Shown here in pieces: positions 50,805 to 60,335 of a stretch of DNA of 64,000 nucleotides. How positions within the stretch are numbered: the stretch's first letter is position 1; each line of letters opens with the position of its first letter. Position numbers and translations under genes: made by a program. Source of the DNA: Chloroflexota bacterium (GTDB lineage Bacteria > Chloroflexota > Limnocylindria > Limnocylindrales > CSP1-4); contig JACPOU010000004.1 in assembly GCA_016191345.1 (NCBI GenBank), positions 1 to 64,000 of the forward strand, given 5' to 3'. Under the pieces are notes generated by a model, which had not been told where the DNA came from, ran no database searches, and was given only the letters and a program-made list of their open reading frames with translations.

Positions 50805-53800
50805 GTGGTGGCCGCCGCGTGGGCGCTCCTCCTGGGCGCGACGACCCTCCTGACCTCCGCCGCGATCTACGGCGACGCCCTGGCGCTGGGCGGACTGCGC
50901 GCCGCGATGGCCGATGCCCCCGCCGCGTCCCGGGCGGTGGTCGTGGAGAGCGCGACCCGCCCCGAGGACGCCGCCGCGATCGACGCCCAGGTTCGCCCCG
51001 AGCTCGAGCGGCTCCTCGCGTGGAGCGGCGGCGAGGTCGCCCGGGTGACCCGCTCCGGCGCCTACGCTGATGCGGCCGTCGCCAGCGGCGACGTGACCCA
51101 GCTGACCGAGTTCACGAGCTTCGAGGGCATCGAGCGCCATGCCACGCTCGCCGACGGCCGCTGGGCGAACCCCGGCGCCACGCCGCAGGAGGCGACGCTC
51201 TCCGAGGGGGCGGCGAAGGCGCTGGGTCTCTCGACCGGGGACAGGATCACGCTCGCCAGCCGGCTCCAGGCGGGCCCGGCGGTCGAGGTCGTCGTCACGG
51301 GCATCTGGCGCCCCGATCCCGCTGACGCCTACTGGCTCGATCCGGACCTCGAGCTCACCGGATCGGTCCGCCGCGGCTCGTTCACGACCGTCGGACCGTT
51401 CGCCATTCCGGACGCCGACTTCGCCGCCCGATCATTCGGGGAACGACTGTCGTTCGAATGGCGGGCACTCCCCGATCCGGCCGGCTTCCGCATCGACGAC
51501 ATCGGCACGGTCCGCGTCGCCGCCGAGCAGCTGGACGAGCGCCTCCAGGCGGTCCTCGGCAGTCAAGCCCAGTTCCGGGTCGTGACCGACCTGTCCGCGA
51601 TCCTCGCGACGGTGGACCGGGCCGCGCTCGTCAGCCGGACCGGCGTCCTGCTGCTCGTCGTCCAGTTCGCGGTCCTCGCCGCGTACGCGATCATCCTCGT
51701 CGCGGGCATGCTCGCCGACCGCCGCCGGGCGGAGACCGCGCTCATCCGCTCGCGCGGCGGATCGTCCGGCCATCTCGCCGGGATGGCCCTCCTCGAGGCC
51801 ATCTTCCTGACGGGCCTCGCGGCGCTCCTGGCGCCGCCCCTGTCCGTACTGGTGGTTCGGGTCGTCGGCTCGAACGGGCCGCTCGCGTCGTCGGGGATCG
51901 TCGATACCGTCGCGATCAGCCGCGACGCGATCCTCGTCGACATCATCACGGCCCTCGCCGGCGCCATCGCGCTCGTCCTGCCGATGATCGGCGGCGTCCC
52001 GAACCTGGCCGGCGTCCGGGCCGCCATCTCCCGGCAGGCCGGCCGGACCCTCGCCCAGCGCCTCGGCCTGGACCTCGTGCTCGTCGCCGCCGCCGCGATC
52101 GGACTGTGGCAGCTCCGCATCTACGGCGCGCCGCTGACGCGCAACGCCCGCGGCGTGCTCGGGGTGGACCCGCTCCTTGTCGCGGCGCCCGGGATCGGCC
52201 TGCTGGCCGGGGCGGTGATCGCGACCCGCCTGATCCCGCGCGCTGCCGAGATCGGGCAGCACGTCCTGGAGCGTGACCGCGGCCTCGTCGCCCCGATGGG
52301 CGGGCGCGGCCTGGCCCGGCGGCCACTCCGATACACGCGGTCGGCCCTGCTCCTCATGCTGGCCGCCGCCCTCGGGACGTTCGCCTCGGCGCACGTCGCG
52401 ACGTGGACCCGCTCGCAGGTTGACCAGGCCGCCTACCAGGCCGGCGCGGACGTCCGGATCGAGATCTCGCAGAAGGCGATCCCGGCCCGGGCTGTCGGCG
52501 GCGCGCTCCGCGCGATCCCGGGCGTCGAGGCCGCGATGGCCGTCGACCGGCTGAGCGTGGATTCCGGGCGCGGCGTCCGTGGCGGTCCGCTGCTGGCCGT
52601 GGATGCGGCGCTGGCGGGCCGGATCGTGAACCGGACCCCGGACGCGGACGGCGCCGCGCTCGGGGACCTCTTCCGGACGCTCGCCGCCTCCCGGCCCGAG
52701 ACGATTGGGGTCGCGATTCCGACCGGCACCCGACGCCTGTCACTCGTCCTCGATGCGGCCTTCACGGGCCAGTCCTTCGATCCCGAGAACGTCCCCGGCG
52801 ATCCCCCCACGTCCACGGGCGTGATCGCCACCGCCACGGTGGTTCTGGAGGACGGCGACGGGCGGCTCTACCGGGTCCCCGGATCCGATCGGGCCAACCT
52901 GATCGGCGCGGGGCAGCGCCTGGTCCTGGACCTCTCGACCACGACCGCCCTCGACGCGCCACTCGCCGAGCCCCTCCGGCTGCGGGCCATCGATCTCGAC
53001 CTCGCCTCGCGCGTCCAGGCGGCCGTCGGGACGCTGGACCTCGTCTCGATCGCCGCCTCCACCTTCGCCACCGGCGACGCCTGGACGGCGCTCGACATCG
53101 CGCCGGGCGACCCCGGGTGGTCCTGGTTCGTGCTCTACGGGCCCTCGCAGCCCTTCCCGTATGCGGCACCCGGCGACCGTCCGTGGCGGATCCGGTTCGG
53201 GCAGGGCGACGGCAGCCTCGACCCCATCTTCGGAGGCAACGGGACGCTTACGACCGTCCGGTTGACGTCCGCTCCGGCACCAGATGCGCCGATCGCGGCC
53301 ATCGCGAGCCGGGGCTTCCTCGACCTCACCGGCGGCCGGGTCGGCGATATCGCCGCAGCCACGCTCAACGGCGTACGCCGGGACATCCTCGTCATCGGCG
53401 CGCTCGACGCGTTCCCGTCGGTCGACCCGACGAAGCCGTTCCTGATCGTCGACGGGCCGACGCTCGCCATCGCCCGGTTCGCGGCCATCGGCGACATCCA
53501 GGACCCGGGCGAGTGGTGGCTCAGCGCGAAGGACCAGGCCGGGGCCGCGACCGCGATCACCGCCGGCGTCGACCCCGGCGCGACGGTGGTCACGACCGAG
53601 GGCCGGACGATCGCCCTGGCCACCGACCCCGTCCCGCTGGGCGTCATCGGCGTGCTGGGCCTCGGATCAGCGGCGGCGATGATCTTCGCCGCGATCGGGT
53701 TCGTGGTCTCGGCCACGATCTCGACCCGCGAGCGGGTGGGGGAGTTCGCGCTCCTCCGGGCGCTCGGGCTCTCCGGGCGGCAGCTCGCCGTCTGGCTGTC

Positions 53801-54065
53801 CCTCGAGAACGCGGTCCTGCTCACGATGGGGCTCGTCGGCGGGGTGGGCCTCGGCCTGCTCCTGGCGTGGCTGGTCCTGCCCTTCTCGACGCTCACGAGC
53901 AGCGGAGCGGCCGCCGTGCCCTCGCCCATCGTCGTCATCCCCTGGGCGACGCTGGCACCGATCGTCATCGTCGCCGGCGGTGTCTTCGTCGCGACCCTGC
54001 TCGTCCTGCGCGGCCAGCTCCTCCACGTCCGGATCGGCGACGTGCTTCGCGGGCGGGACGAGTGA
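50805..54065 (+). CDS. FtsX-type ABC permease 1
   Basis: 1086 residues from the GTG; starting at CTG 50745 would add 20 residues including a basic N-terminus (LRSFGLWRPVLGRIRTDW) that fits the positive-inside rule. An N-terminal membrane helix is followed by a large extracytoplasmic domain. Two blocks of membrane helices (around 285-470) contain an FtsX domain with ALIRSRGGSSGHLAGM, and a second FtsX domain sits at the C-terminus (TISTRERVGEFALLRALGLSGRQLAVWLSLENAVL). It resembles the MacB/lipoprotein-exporter superfamily; the cargo is unknown. Coupled to the next permease by TGATG. Confidence 0.88.
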   Translation: MVAAAWALLLGATTLLTSAAIYGDALALGGLRAAMADAPAASRAVVVESATRPEDAAAIDAQVRPELERLLAWSGGEVARVTRSGAYADAAVASGDVTQLTEFTSFEGIERHATLADGRWANPGATPQEATLSEGAAKALGLSTGDRITLASRLQAGPAVEVVVTGIWRPDPADAYWLDPDLELTGSVRRGSFTTVGPFAIPDADFAARSFGERLSFEWRALPDPAGFRIDDIGTVRVAAEQLDERLQAVLGSQAQFRVVTDLSAILATVDRAALVSRTGVLLLVVQFAVLAAYAIILVAGMLADRRRAETALIRSRGGSSGHLAGMALLEAIFLTGLAALLAPPLSVLVVRVVGSNGPLASSGIVDTVAISRDAILVDIITALAGAIALVLPMIGGVPNLAGVRAAISRQAGRTLAQRLGLDLVLVAAAAIGLWQLRIYGAPLTRNARGVLGVDPLLVAAPGIGLLAGAVIATRLIPRAAEIGQHVLERDRGLVAPMGGRGLARRPLRYTRSALLLMLAAALGTFASAHVATWTRSQVDQAAYQAGADVRIEISQKAIPARAVGGALRAIPGVEAAMAVDRLSVDSGRGVRGGPLLAVDAALAGRIVNRTPDADGAALGDLFRTLAASRPETIGVAIPTGTRRLSLVLDAAFTGQSFDPENVPGDPPTSTGVIATATVVLEDGDGRLYRVPGSDRANLIGAGQRLVLDLSTTTALDAPLAEPLRLRAIDLDLASRVQAAVGTLDLVSIAASTFATGDAWTALDIAPGDPGWSWFVLYGPSQPFPYAAPGDRPWRIRFGQGDGSLDPIFGGNGTLTTVRLTSAPAPDAPIAAIASRGFLDLTGGRVGDIAAATLNGVRRDILVIGALDAFPSVDPTKPFLIVDGPTLAIARFAAIGDIQDPGEWWLSAKDQAGAATAITAGVDPGATVVTTEGRTIALATDPVPLGVIGVLGLGSAAAMIFAAIGFVVSATISTRERVGEFALLRALGLSGRQLAVWLSLENAVLLTMGLVGGVGLGLLLAWLVLPFSTLTSSGAAAVPSPIVVIPWATLAPIVIVAGGVFVATLLVLRGQLLHVRIGDVLRGRDE

Positions 54066-56821
54066 TGGCCTGGATCGTGACCGCGCTTCGGCGCCTCCGC
54101 GGCGAGCGGCTCTCCGCGGCGGGGCTCGCGGCGCTCGTGGCGGTGACGGCGTTCCTCGCTGCCGGCACCCCGCGCCTCATGGATCGGGTCGCGGACGAGA
54201 CGCTCCGCACGACGATCCGCGACGCGACGCCGGCAGCCAGGAACATCCAGTTCCTGAGCGAGGACCGGCTGGACCCCAGTCCGGACGACCCGTTCGTCGG
54301 GATCAGCCTCAGGTCAGACGAGGCCCACCGCCTCCTGCCCAGGCCGATCGCCGACCTCGTCGGCGAGCGCGCGTGGCAGGCGGACACGCCGCGCTTCAGC
54401 GTCCCCCAGCTCAACGACCCGGTGACGATGCGGCTGCGGATCATGCCCGGGGCGATGGAGCGGATGCGCCTCACCGAGGGCCGCTGGCCGACGGCGACGA
54501 CCCGCCGCGTCGACGACCAGACCTCGCCCGACCTCCCGCCGCCCCAGGTCACGAGCTTCGAGGTGGCCATCTCCGACCGCACGGCCGGAGCGATCGGAGC
54601 CCGCGTCGGCGACATCCTGGGCCTCGTGCCGGACAGCAACGACCCGCTCGCCAGGGGGAGCATCGGCGGGTCCATCGCCGCCGAGGTCGTGGGGATCTAC
54701 CGCCTCAACGATGAGGCCGATCCCTGGTTCCTCGGCTCCACCGAGCTGATCCGTCCCTCGATCCGGGTGCCGTTCGGCGACCTCCGGATCCTCGACGCGA
54801 CCGCCCTCCTGGCGCCGGAGGCCTACGCCGCGTACATGGCCGAGACGCTCCGTGACTTCCTGCCGGTCCGGTACACGTTCCGCGAGTATGTGGATCCCGC
54901 GCGCCTCGATTCCAGCCAGGTCGCCGCGCTCCTGCCGGAGTTCCGGCGGCTGGAGGCGGCCCTGCCCTCGACGCAGGTCACGTTCAACCAGCCGTTCGGC
55001 CTGCGGACCGGTCTCCGCGCGGTCCTCGACACGTACCTCGGCCACTGGGCGGCGGCTTCGGCGATCCTGGCGGTCGGGGCGACCGGGCCGGCCGCCGTGG
55101 CTGCGGCCGCCCTGGGACTCGTGGCCGTCTTCGCGGCCCAGCGCCGGCGCGCGACGCTCGCGCTGTCGCGCGGCCGCGGAGCGTCGCTCCAGCAGGTCGT
55201 CGGTGCGGTCCTGGTCGAGGGCCTGCTCCTGGCCGGACCGCCGGCGGCCATCGCGATCGCGGCTGCTCTGCTGCTCATCCGGGCAGATCCGGTCCTCCCG
55301 AGCGTCATCGCCGGCATCGGGGTCGCCGTCCTGGCGATCCTGCTGCTCGTGATCGCGACGGTGCCGGCGACGAGCGGGCCGTCGGTCGGGCCGGCGCGCG
55401 ACTCGTCGATTCCGCGCCGCACGACGGCGCGCCGCCTCATCCTCGAGGGCTTCGTTATCGCGATCGCCCTCGCCGGCGCGTACCTGCTGCGCGAGCGCGG
55501 CCTTCGTGGGACGAGCAGCGCGGGCGAGATCGCCACCGTGGACCCACTCGTGGCGGCGGTTCCCGCGCTCATCGGTCTCGCCGGGGGTCTCCTCGCCGTC
55601 CGCCTGTTCCCGTACCCCCTGCGGTTCCTCGCCGTCCTCGCCCGGCGGCGGCCCGATCTCGTGCCGATCCTCGCGCTGCGCCACGCGACCCAGGGCATCG
55701 GGGCTGCCCCGGTCCTCATCGTCCTCCTCGCGGCCGCGACGATCGGCGCGTTTTCGTCCGCGGTCCTCGTCCACCTCGATCGCTCCGCCGAGGCCGTCGC
55801 GTGGCGCGCCGTCGGGGCGGCCTACCGGATCGACAGCACGTCGGGGACGCTCCAGTCCGGGTTCGACCCGGCCGCCCTGCCCGACGTCGAGGCCGCGGCG
55901 CTCGCCTGGAAGGGCGTCGTCAACGTGGGACCGCGGAAGCTCCGGACGGAGTTCATCGCGATCCAGGCGGAAGCCTATGACCGGGTCGTGGCGGGGACGC
56001 CGGCGGACTTCGGGATGCCGCTCGACCTCCTGACGCCCGCCGCGCCGGCCATCCCGCTCGTCGCATCCGCGCAGCTCGCGGGGCGGACGGAGGGCGTGAG
56101 CGTCGGTGACGAGTTCCCGGTCACGATCGAGGGCTACACGTTCCCTGCCCGCGTCGTCGCGATCCGTGGCGACCTGCCGGCGTTCTCGACGACGGGCCAG
56201 TACGTCATCGCGTCACGCGACCAGATCCAGGCGATGTTCCCGCGGGCAGCGCTGGTGCCGACCGGCGTGTTCCTCCGCGCGCCGGCCACGTCCGCCGAGG
56301 CGATCGCGACGGCGGTCGCGACGCAGGTCCCGGTCGGCGCGCGGCTGTTCGACCGCGCGGCGGAGACCGAGAAGCTCCGGACGTCGCCGGTCAGCAAGGC
56401 CGTCGCGGCCGGCATCACCGTGGCGGCGCTCATCGCCGCGGCCTACGCGGTCCTCGCCGTCGCGGCCGCGCTCGCCCTCTCGGGCACCGCCCGCGCCATC
56501 GAGATGGCGCACCTCCGCACCCTCGGGCTCACGGATCGGCAGGCCGCCGGGCTCGTCGTCGTGGAGCACGGCCCGACCGTGGCCCTCGCGTTCGCGGGCG
56601 GGATCGCGCTGGGGCTGGGCATCTTCGTCACCCTCCGGCAGGGCCTCGGGCTGGAGGTCCTGGTGGGCTCGAGCGCTGCCGTGCCGCTGACCGTGGAGCC
56701 GGCCCAGCTCGCCATCATCCTCGGCGGCATCGTGGCCGTCATCGGCCTCGGCCTCCTCCTTGGCGCACTGATGCAGCGCGGTACGGCCCCGGTGGCCGCT
56801 CTACGGCGAGGGTTCGAATGA
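54065..56821 (+). CDS. FtsX-type ABC permease 2
   Basis: 918 residues. N-terminal membrane helix (LAALVAVTAFLAAG), an extracytoplasmic region to about 325, then membrane helices with FAAQRRRATLALSRGRGASLQQVVG, a second extracytoplasmic domain and a C-terminal FtsX domain (SGTARAIEMAHLRTLGLTDRQAAGLVVVEHGPTVALAF). It is the same architecture as the upstream permease, so the two are probably an ancient duplication acting as a heterodimer. Overlaps the ATPase gene start by four bases. Confidence 0.88.
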   Translation: MAWIVTALRRLRGERLSAAGLAALVAVTAFLAAGTPRLMDRVADETLRTTIRDATPAARNIQFLSEDRLDPSPDDPFVGISLRSDEAHRLLPRPIADLVGERAWQADTPRFSVPQLNDPVTMRLRIMPGAMERMRLTEGRWPTATTRRVDDQTSPDLPPPQVTSFEVAISDRTAGAIGARVGDILGLVPDSNDPLARGSIGGSIAAEVVGIYRLNDEADPWFLGSTELIRPSIRVPFGDLRILDATALLAPEAYAAYMAETLRDFLPVRYTFREYVDPARLDSSQVAALLPEFRRLEAALPSTQVTFNQPFGLRTGLRAVLDTYLGHWAAASAILAVGATGPAAVAAAALGLVAVFAAQRRRATLALSRGRGASLQQVVGAVLVEGLLLAGPPAAIAIAAALLLIRADPVLPSVIAGIGVAVLAILLLVIATVPATSGPSVGPARDSSIPRRTTARRLILEGFVIAIALAGAYLLRERGLRGTSSAGEIATVDPLVAAVPALIGLAGGLLAVRLFPYPLRFLAVLARRRPDLVPILALRHATQGIGAAPVLIVLLAAATIGAFSSAVLVHLDRSAEAVAWRAVGAAYRIDSTSGTLQSGFDPAALPDVEAAALAWKGVVNVGPRKLRTEFIAIQAEAYDRVVAGTPADFGMPLDLLTPAAPAIPLVASAQLAGRTEGVSVGDEFPVTIEGYTFPARVVAIRGDLPAFSTTGQYVIASRDQIQAMFPRAALVPTGVFLRAPATSAEAIATAVATQVPVGARLFDRAAETEKLRTSPVSKAVAAGITVAALIAAAYAVLAVAAALALSGTARAIEMAHLRTLGLTDRQAAGLVVVEHGPTVALAFAGGIALGLGIFVTLRQGLGLEVLVGSSAAVPLTVEPAQLAIILGGIVAVIGLGLLLGALMQRGTAPVAALRRGFE

Positions 56822-57882
56822 CTGATCCCATGGGACACGGCACTGGCCCGAACGGCGCCGAGATCGAAGATCTGCGGGCCGGCGCACGGCCCGGGACACG
56901 CCCGGTCGGCATGCCCGGGACGACCGCCGTCACGAGGCCGGCGGGCAAGGCTCAGCCAGTCGACCCGACCGCCGCCGGCGGTACGGCGCGCCGGCGGTTC
57001 GGGGACGGCGCGATCATCGCCTGCGACAACCTGGTCCGGATCTACAAGATCGCGGATCTCGAGGTCGTCGCGCTCCAGGGGCTGGACCTCCTCGTCGACG
57101 CCGGCGAGATCGTCGCGATCGTGGGTGCCTCGGGGTCGGGCAAGTCGACGCTTCTCAACATCCTCGGCGGGCTGGACACGCCGTCGGCGGGCCGGGCCGT
57201 CGTGGACGGCCACGACCTGGGCCAGATGGGCCGCCGCGAGCGGACCCGCTACCGGCGTCGCGTGGTGGGCGTCGTCTGGCAGCAGACGGCTCGCAACCTC
57301 CTCCCGTACCTCACCGCCCTCGAGAACGTGGAGCTGCCGATGGTCCTCGATGGTGCGAAGGGTCGCCGCCGGCGCGCCCTCGAGCTGCTCGAGCTCGTGG
57401 GCCTGGCGCCGCGCGCGAGTCACCGGCCGGAACGGCTCTCCGGCGGGGAGCAGCATCGGGTCGCGATCGCGGTGGCCCTCGGCAACCGCCCGGCGGTCCT
57501 CCTCGCGGACGAGCCGACAGGCGAGCTGGACGGTGCCACCTCGGCCGAGGTCTTCAGCCTGCTCCGGCAGGTGAACGCCAGTCTCGGGACGACGATCGTC
57601 GTCGTCACGCACGACGCCCAGGTCGCGGAGCAGGTCCAGCGGACCATCTCGATCCGCGACGGGCGGACGAGCACGGAGACCTTCCGCCGGACCGAGCAGA
57701 CCGAGGAGGGCGATCACCGGATCGTCGCCGAGGAGTTCGCGGTCCTGGACCGCGCCGGTCGCCTCCAGCTGCCGCGCGCCCACGTCGAGGCGCTCGAACT
57801 CAGGAACCGCGTCCGCCTCCGCCTCGAGGACGACCACGTGGGCGTCTGGCCGGACCAGGGTCGAGAGGAGTCGAAGTCGTGA
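56818..57882 (+). CDS. ABC ATPase (LolD/MacB type) with AbrB-like C-terminal extension
   Basis: 354 residues. A disordered N-terminus (1-60) precedes the nucleotide-binding domain: Walker A GASGSGKST (about 103-111), Q-loop VWQQTARNLLPYLTALENV, signature LSGGEQHRVAIAVAL, Walker B VLLADEPTGELDG and switch VTHD. After the domain, residues 308-345 read AVLDRAGRLQLPRAHVEALE... RVRLRLEDDHVGVWP, the pattern of an AbrB/SpoVT swapped-hairpin DNA-binding domain. It powers the FtsX permeases; the extension may sense or bind something. Confidence 0.88.
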   Translation: MTDPMGHGTGPNGAEIEDLRAGARPGTRPVGMPGTTAVTRPAGKAQPVDPTAAGGTARRRFGDGAIIACDNLVRIYKIADLEVVALQGLDLLVDAGEIVAIVGASGSGKSTLLNILGGLDTPSAGRAVVDGHDLGQMGRRERTRYRRRVVGVVWQQTARNLLPYLTALENVELPMVLDGAKGRRRRALELLELVGLAPRASHRPERLSGGEQHRVAIAVALGNRPAVLLADEPTGELDGATSAEVFSLLRQVNASLGTTIVVVTHDAQVAEQVQRTISIRDGRTSTETFRRTEQTEEGDHRIVAEEFAVLDRAGRLQLPRAHVEALELRNRVRLRLEDDHVGVWPDQGREESKS

Positions 57883-58628
57883 GCTCCGCCGGGCCGGCCA
57901 TGCCCGCCCCGTCTGGCCGCGGCGATGGCGCGCCGGCAGCCGGACCCACGGCCGGATCCGTCGTGGCCGCCATCGACCTCGTCCGCGATTACCCCTCCGG
58001 GGACGGCATCGTCCATGCCCTCGGGGGGATCAACCTCAGCGTGGGCCGGGGCCAGCTCCTCGCCGTCCGCGGCCGCTCCGGGAGCGGCAAGACGACGCTC
58101 CTCAACCTCCTCGGCGGCCTGGACCGTCCGACCTCGGGGCAGGTCGTGGTCGACGGCCACGAGATCTCCTCGATGCGCGAGGACGACCTCGTGGCGATGC
58201 GGCGATCAACGATCGCCTTCATCTTCCAGTCCTTCGGCCTCGTGCCGATCCTGACCGCGGCCGAGAACGTCGAGGTGCCGCTCCGCCTGGTCCGCGCCGA
58301 ACCGGCGGCGCGGGACCGTCGGGTCGCCGAGCTCCTGGAGATCGTGGGCCTCGGCGAGCGAGCGCGGCACCGGCCCCACGAGCTCTCGGGCGGCGAGCAG
58401 CAGCGCGTCGCGATCGCGCGGGCGCTCGCGAACCAGCCGCGGCTGCTCCTCGCCGACGAGCCGACGGGCCAGCTCGACTCGGAGACGGGCCACCGGATCA
58501 TGCTCGTGCTCCGATCGGTCGTCCGGGCGGAGGGCATCACGGCGATCGTGGCGACCCACGACACGATGATGATCGACGTCGCCGACCGCGTCGTGGAGCT
58601 CCGGGACGGGCACCTCGCGGAGCACTGA
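57879..58628 (+). CDS. ABC ATPase (LolD/MacB type)
   Basis: 249 residues; the start overlaps the preceding stop (GTGA). Walker A GRSGSGKTT, FIFQSFGLVPILTAAENVEVPL, signature LSGGEQQRVAIARAL, Walker B LLADEPTGQLD and switch VATHD are all intact; no extension. With the preceding ATPase it presumably forms a heterodimer energising the two permeases. Last gene of the operon. Confidence 0.93.
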   Translation: MSSAGPAMPAPSGRGDGAPAAGPTAGSVVAAIDLVRDYPSGDGIVHALGGINLSVGRGQLLAVRGRSGSGKTTLLNLLGGLDRPTSGQVVVDGHEISSMREDDLVAMRRSTIAFIFQSFGLVPILTAAENVEVPLRLVRAEPAARDRRVAELLEIVGLGERARHRPHELSGGEQQRVAIARALANQPRLLLADEPTGQLDSETGHRIMLVLRSVVRAEGITAIVATHDTMMIDVADRVVELRDGHLAEH

Positions 58629-58764
58629 GGCCGTCCGGCCAGCCCACCGGCCAAGAGGCTCCTGCAGCCGCCGCATGCATCCGCTTCACACGCTGACTCG
58701 TGGCCACGACCCGCTCCGCGTCCCCCCGGGGCTCGAGGCCGCGGGCATCCACCAGGCGATCGGA

Positions 58765-60330
58765 TTACACCTGGCCCGTCCGGCGATACCGCCGGGCGAC
58801 GAGCGCGTTGGCCGGGATCCGGGGCACGGCCCGCGAGAGCGGGACGACTGAGCCGTCGCGGCCCTCGATGGTGAGGAGTCGCGCCGCGGCCTCGTCGGTC
58901 GGCCGCGCGTCGACCGTGGCGAGGTCCACCCTGACGGCGGCGCCTCCGGCTCCCGCGCCGCGGTCCGCCTCCCCGCCGCGGTCCGCCTCCCCGCCGCGGT
59001 CCGTCGCCCCGCCGCGGTCCGTCGCCCCGCCGCGGTCCGTCGCCCCGCCGCGGTCCGTCGCCCCGCCGCGGTCCGTCGCCCCGCCGCGCCCCGCGTCCGT
59101 GCCCCGAAGCTCCGCCACCGCGGCGTCGGGGAAGGCCCCGGATTCGAAGGTCGTCCGAAGCTCCGCCTCGGCTCGCCAGCGCGGTCGCCGCAGCAGGATC
59201 CCGCGCCACCCGTCGGCGATCGCGGGCGTGACCCGACCGTCGCCGGGCGCCGTGGCCGCCCCGGGCCCGGCGACCGATTCGCCGCGGGCCCAGCGGGCCG
59301 CCTGGTGGAGGAGCGCGTACTCGTCGAGGTCGGCGTACCCGGCGAGCTCATCGACGGGGGAGCGGTCGCCGAAGAGGGCGCGGATCGAGGGCGCGAAGAC
59401 CTCCCCGAGGTCGAGATCGATCGCCCGGACCGTCCGGTGGAAGTAGACCTGCTGGTGGAGCAGCAGGCGGGCACCGAGGAACCCCTCGAGCGCCGGCACG
59501 CCCGGCTCGTAGATCGTGAGGCCCCGCTCGGAGACATAGGCGTAGCGCCGGAGCCGCTCGACGTCGAGGCCGACGCGGACGCCGGTGAAGAAGGCGTCCC
59601 GCCGGACGTAGTCGAGGTTGTCGACCGTGAAGACTCCGGACAGGAGCGGCTGGAGGACGCGGACCCAGGCGGGCATCGAGGCGTCGGCGAGGGCCGGCTT
59701 CGAGACGAGGAACGAGACCCAGCGCGGATCGATCCGCTCGTCGTCCGCCAGCGCGTCCCGTTCGGGCACCGCGCCCGGGGCCCGGCGCAGGCCGCCGATC
59801 AGCTGGCCGAGCTCCTGCTCGATGATCCGCTGGCTGAGGTCCTCATGGGAAAGCGGCTTGCCGGGAACCCGCCGTGGATCCTCGGGCGCCGGGAAGGCGG
59901 CCAGGACGTGCTCGTCGAAGAAGTGGGCGAACGGCCCGTGGCCCACGTCGTGGAGGAGGCCCGCGACCCGGAGCGTCTCGACGACGAGCCCTTCGGAGGG
60001 CCGCCGCTCGCCCGGCGCGATGGCGCCGAGCGCCGACCGGAGCGAGGGATAGAGGGCTCGCGCCCACAGGCCGGCCTCGTGCATCACGCCCAGGCCGTGG
60101 GTGAACCGCGAATGCTCGGCCGTCGGGAAGACCCAGCGCGCACTCTGGAGCTGGCTGATCCGCCGGAGGCGCTGGAGCCACGCGGTGTCGAGGAGGTCGT
60201 CCTCGGCCACGTCCTCCGGCTCGAGCCCGGCTGCCGCGGACTCGGCGGCAGCGAGCCGCTTCGTCAGCTCCACGTAGCCGTGGATCGGGTCGCTGATGAG
60301 GTTGACCGCGGAGAACGGATGGCTCGCCAC
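58765..60330 (-). CDS. HD-domain phosphohydrolase
   Basis: 521 residues from a GTG at 60330. An HD/dNTPase-type core: LISDPIHGYVELT, WLQRLRRISQLQSARWVFPTAEHSRFTHGLGVMHEAG (His78) and LLHDVGHGPFAHFFDE (His127, Asp128), as in YdhJ/dGTPase-like proteins and SAMHD1 relatives. They hydrolyse phosphate from nucleotides such as dNTPs; the substrate is inferred. A run of seven imperfect six-residue repeats (DRGGAT/DRGGEA, about 416-457) is inserted near the C-terminus. It starts five bases after the WYL regulator. Confidence 0.9.
   Translation of the reverse strand: MASHPFSAVNLISDPIHGYVELTKRLAAAESAAAGLEPEDVAEDDLLDTAWLQRLRRISQLQSARWVFPTAEHSRFTHGLGVMHEAGLWARALYPSLRSALGAIAPGERRPSEGLVVETLRVAGLLHDVGHGPFAHFFDEHVLAAFPAPEDPRRVPGKPLSHEDLSQRIIEQELGQLIGGLRRAPGAVPERDALADDERIDPRWVSFLVSKPALADASMPAWVRVLQPLLSGVFTVDNLDYVRRDAFFTGVRVGLDVERLRRYAYVSERGLTIYEPGVPALEGFLGARLLLHQQVYFHRTVRAIDLDLGEVFAPSIRALFGDRSPVDELAGYADLDEYALLHQAARWARGESVAGPGAATAPGDGRVTPAIADGWRGILLRRPRWRAEAELRTTFESGAFPDAAVAELRGTDAGRGGATDRGGATDRGGATDRGGATDRGGATDRGGEADRGGEADRGAGAGGAAVRVDLATVDARPTDEAAARLLTIEGRDGSVVPLSRAVPRIPANALVARRYRRTGQV
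58961..59086 (-). repeat. In-frame 18-bp minisatellite (7 units) inside the HD gene
   Basis: Two units of CGGTCCGCCTCCCCGCCG followed by five of CGGTCCGTCGCCCCGCCG. Each encodes six residues, so changes in copy number keep the frame. Confidence 0.85.
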
Positions 60331-60335
60331 GCCGC

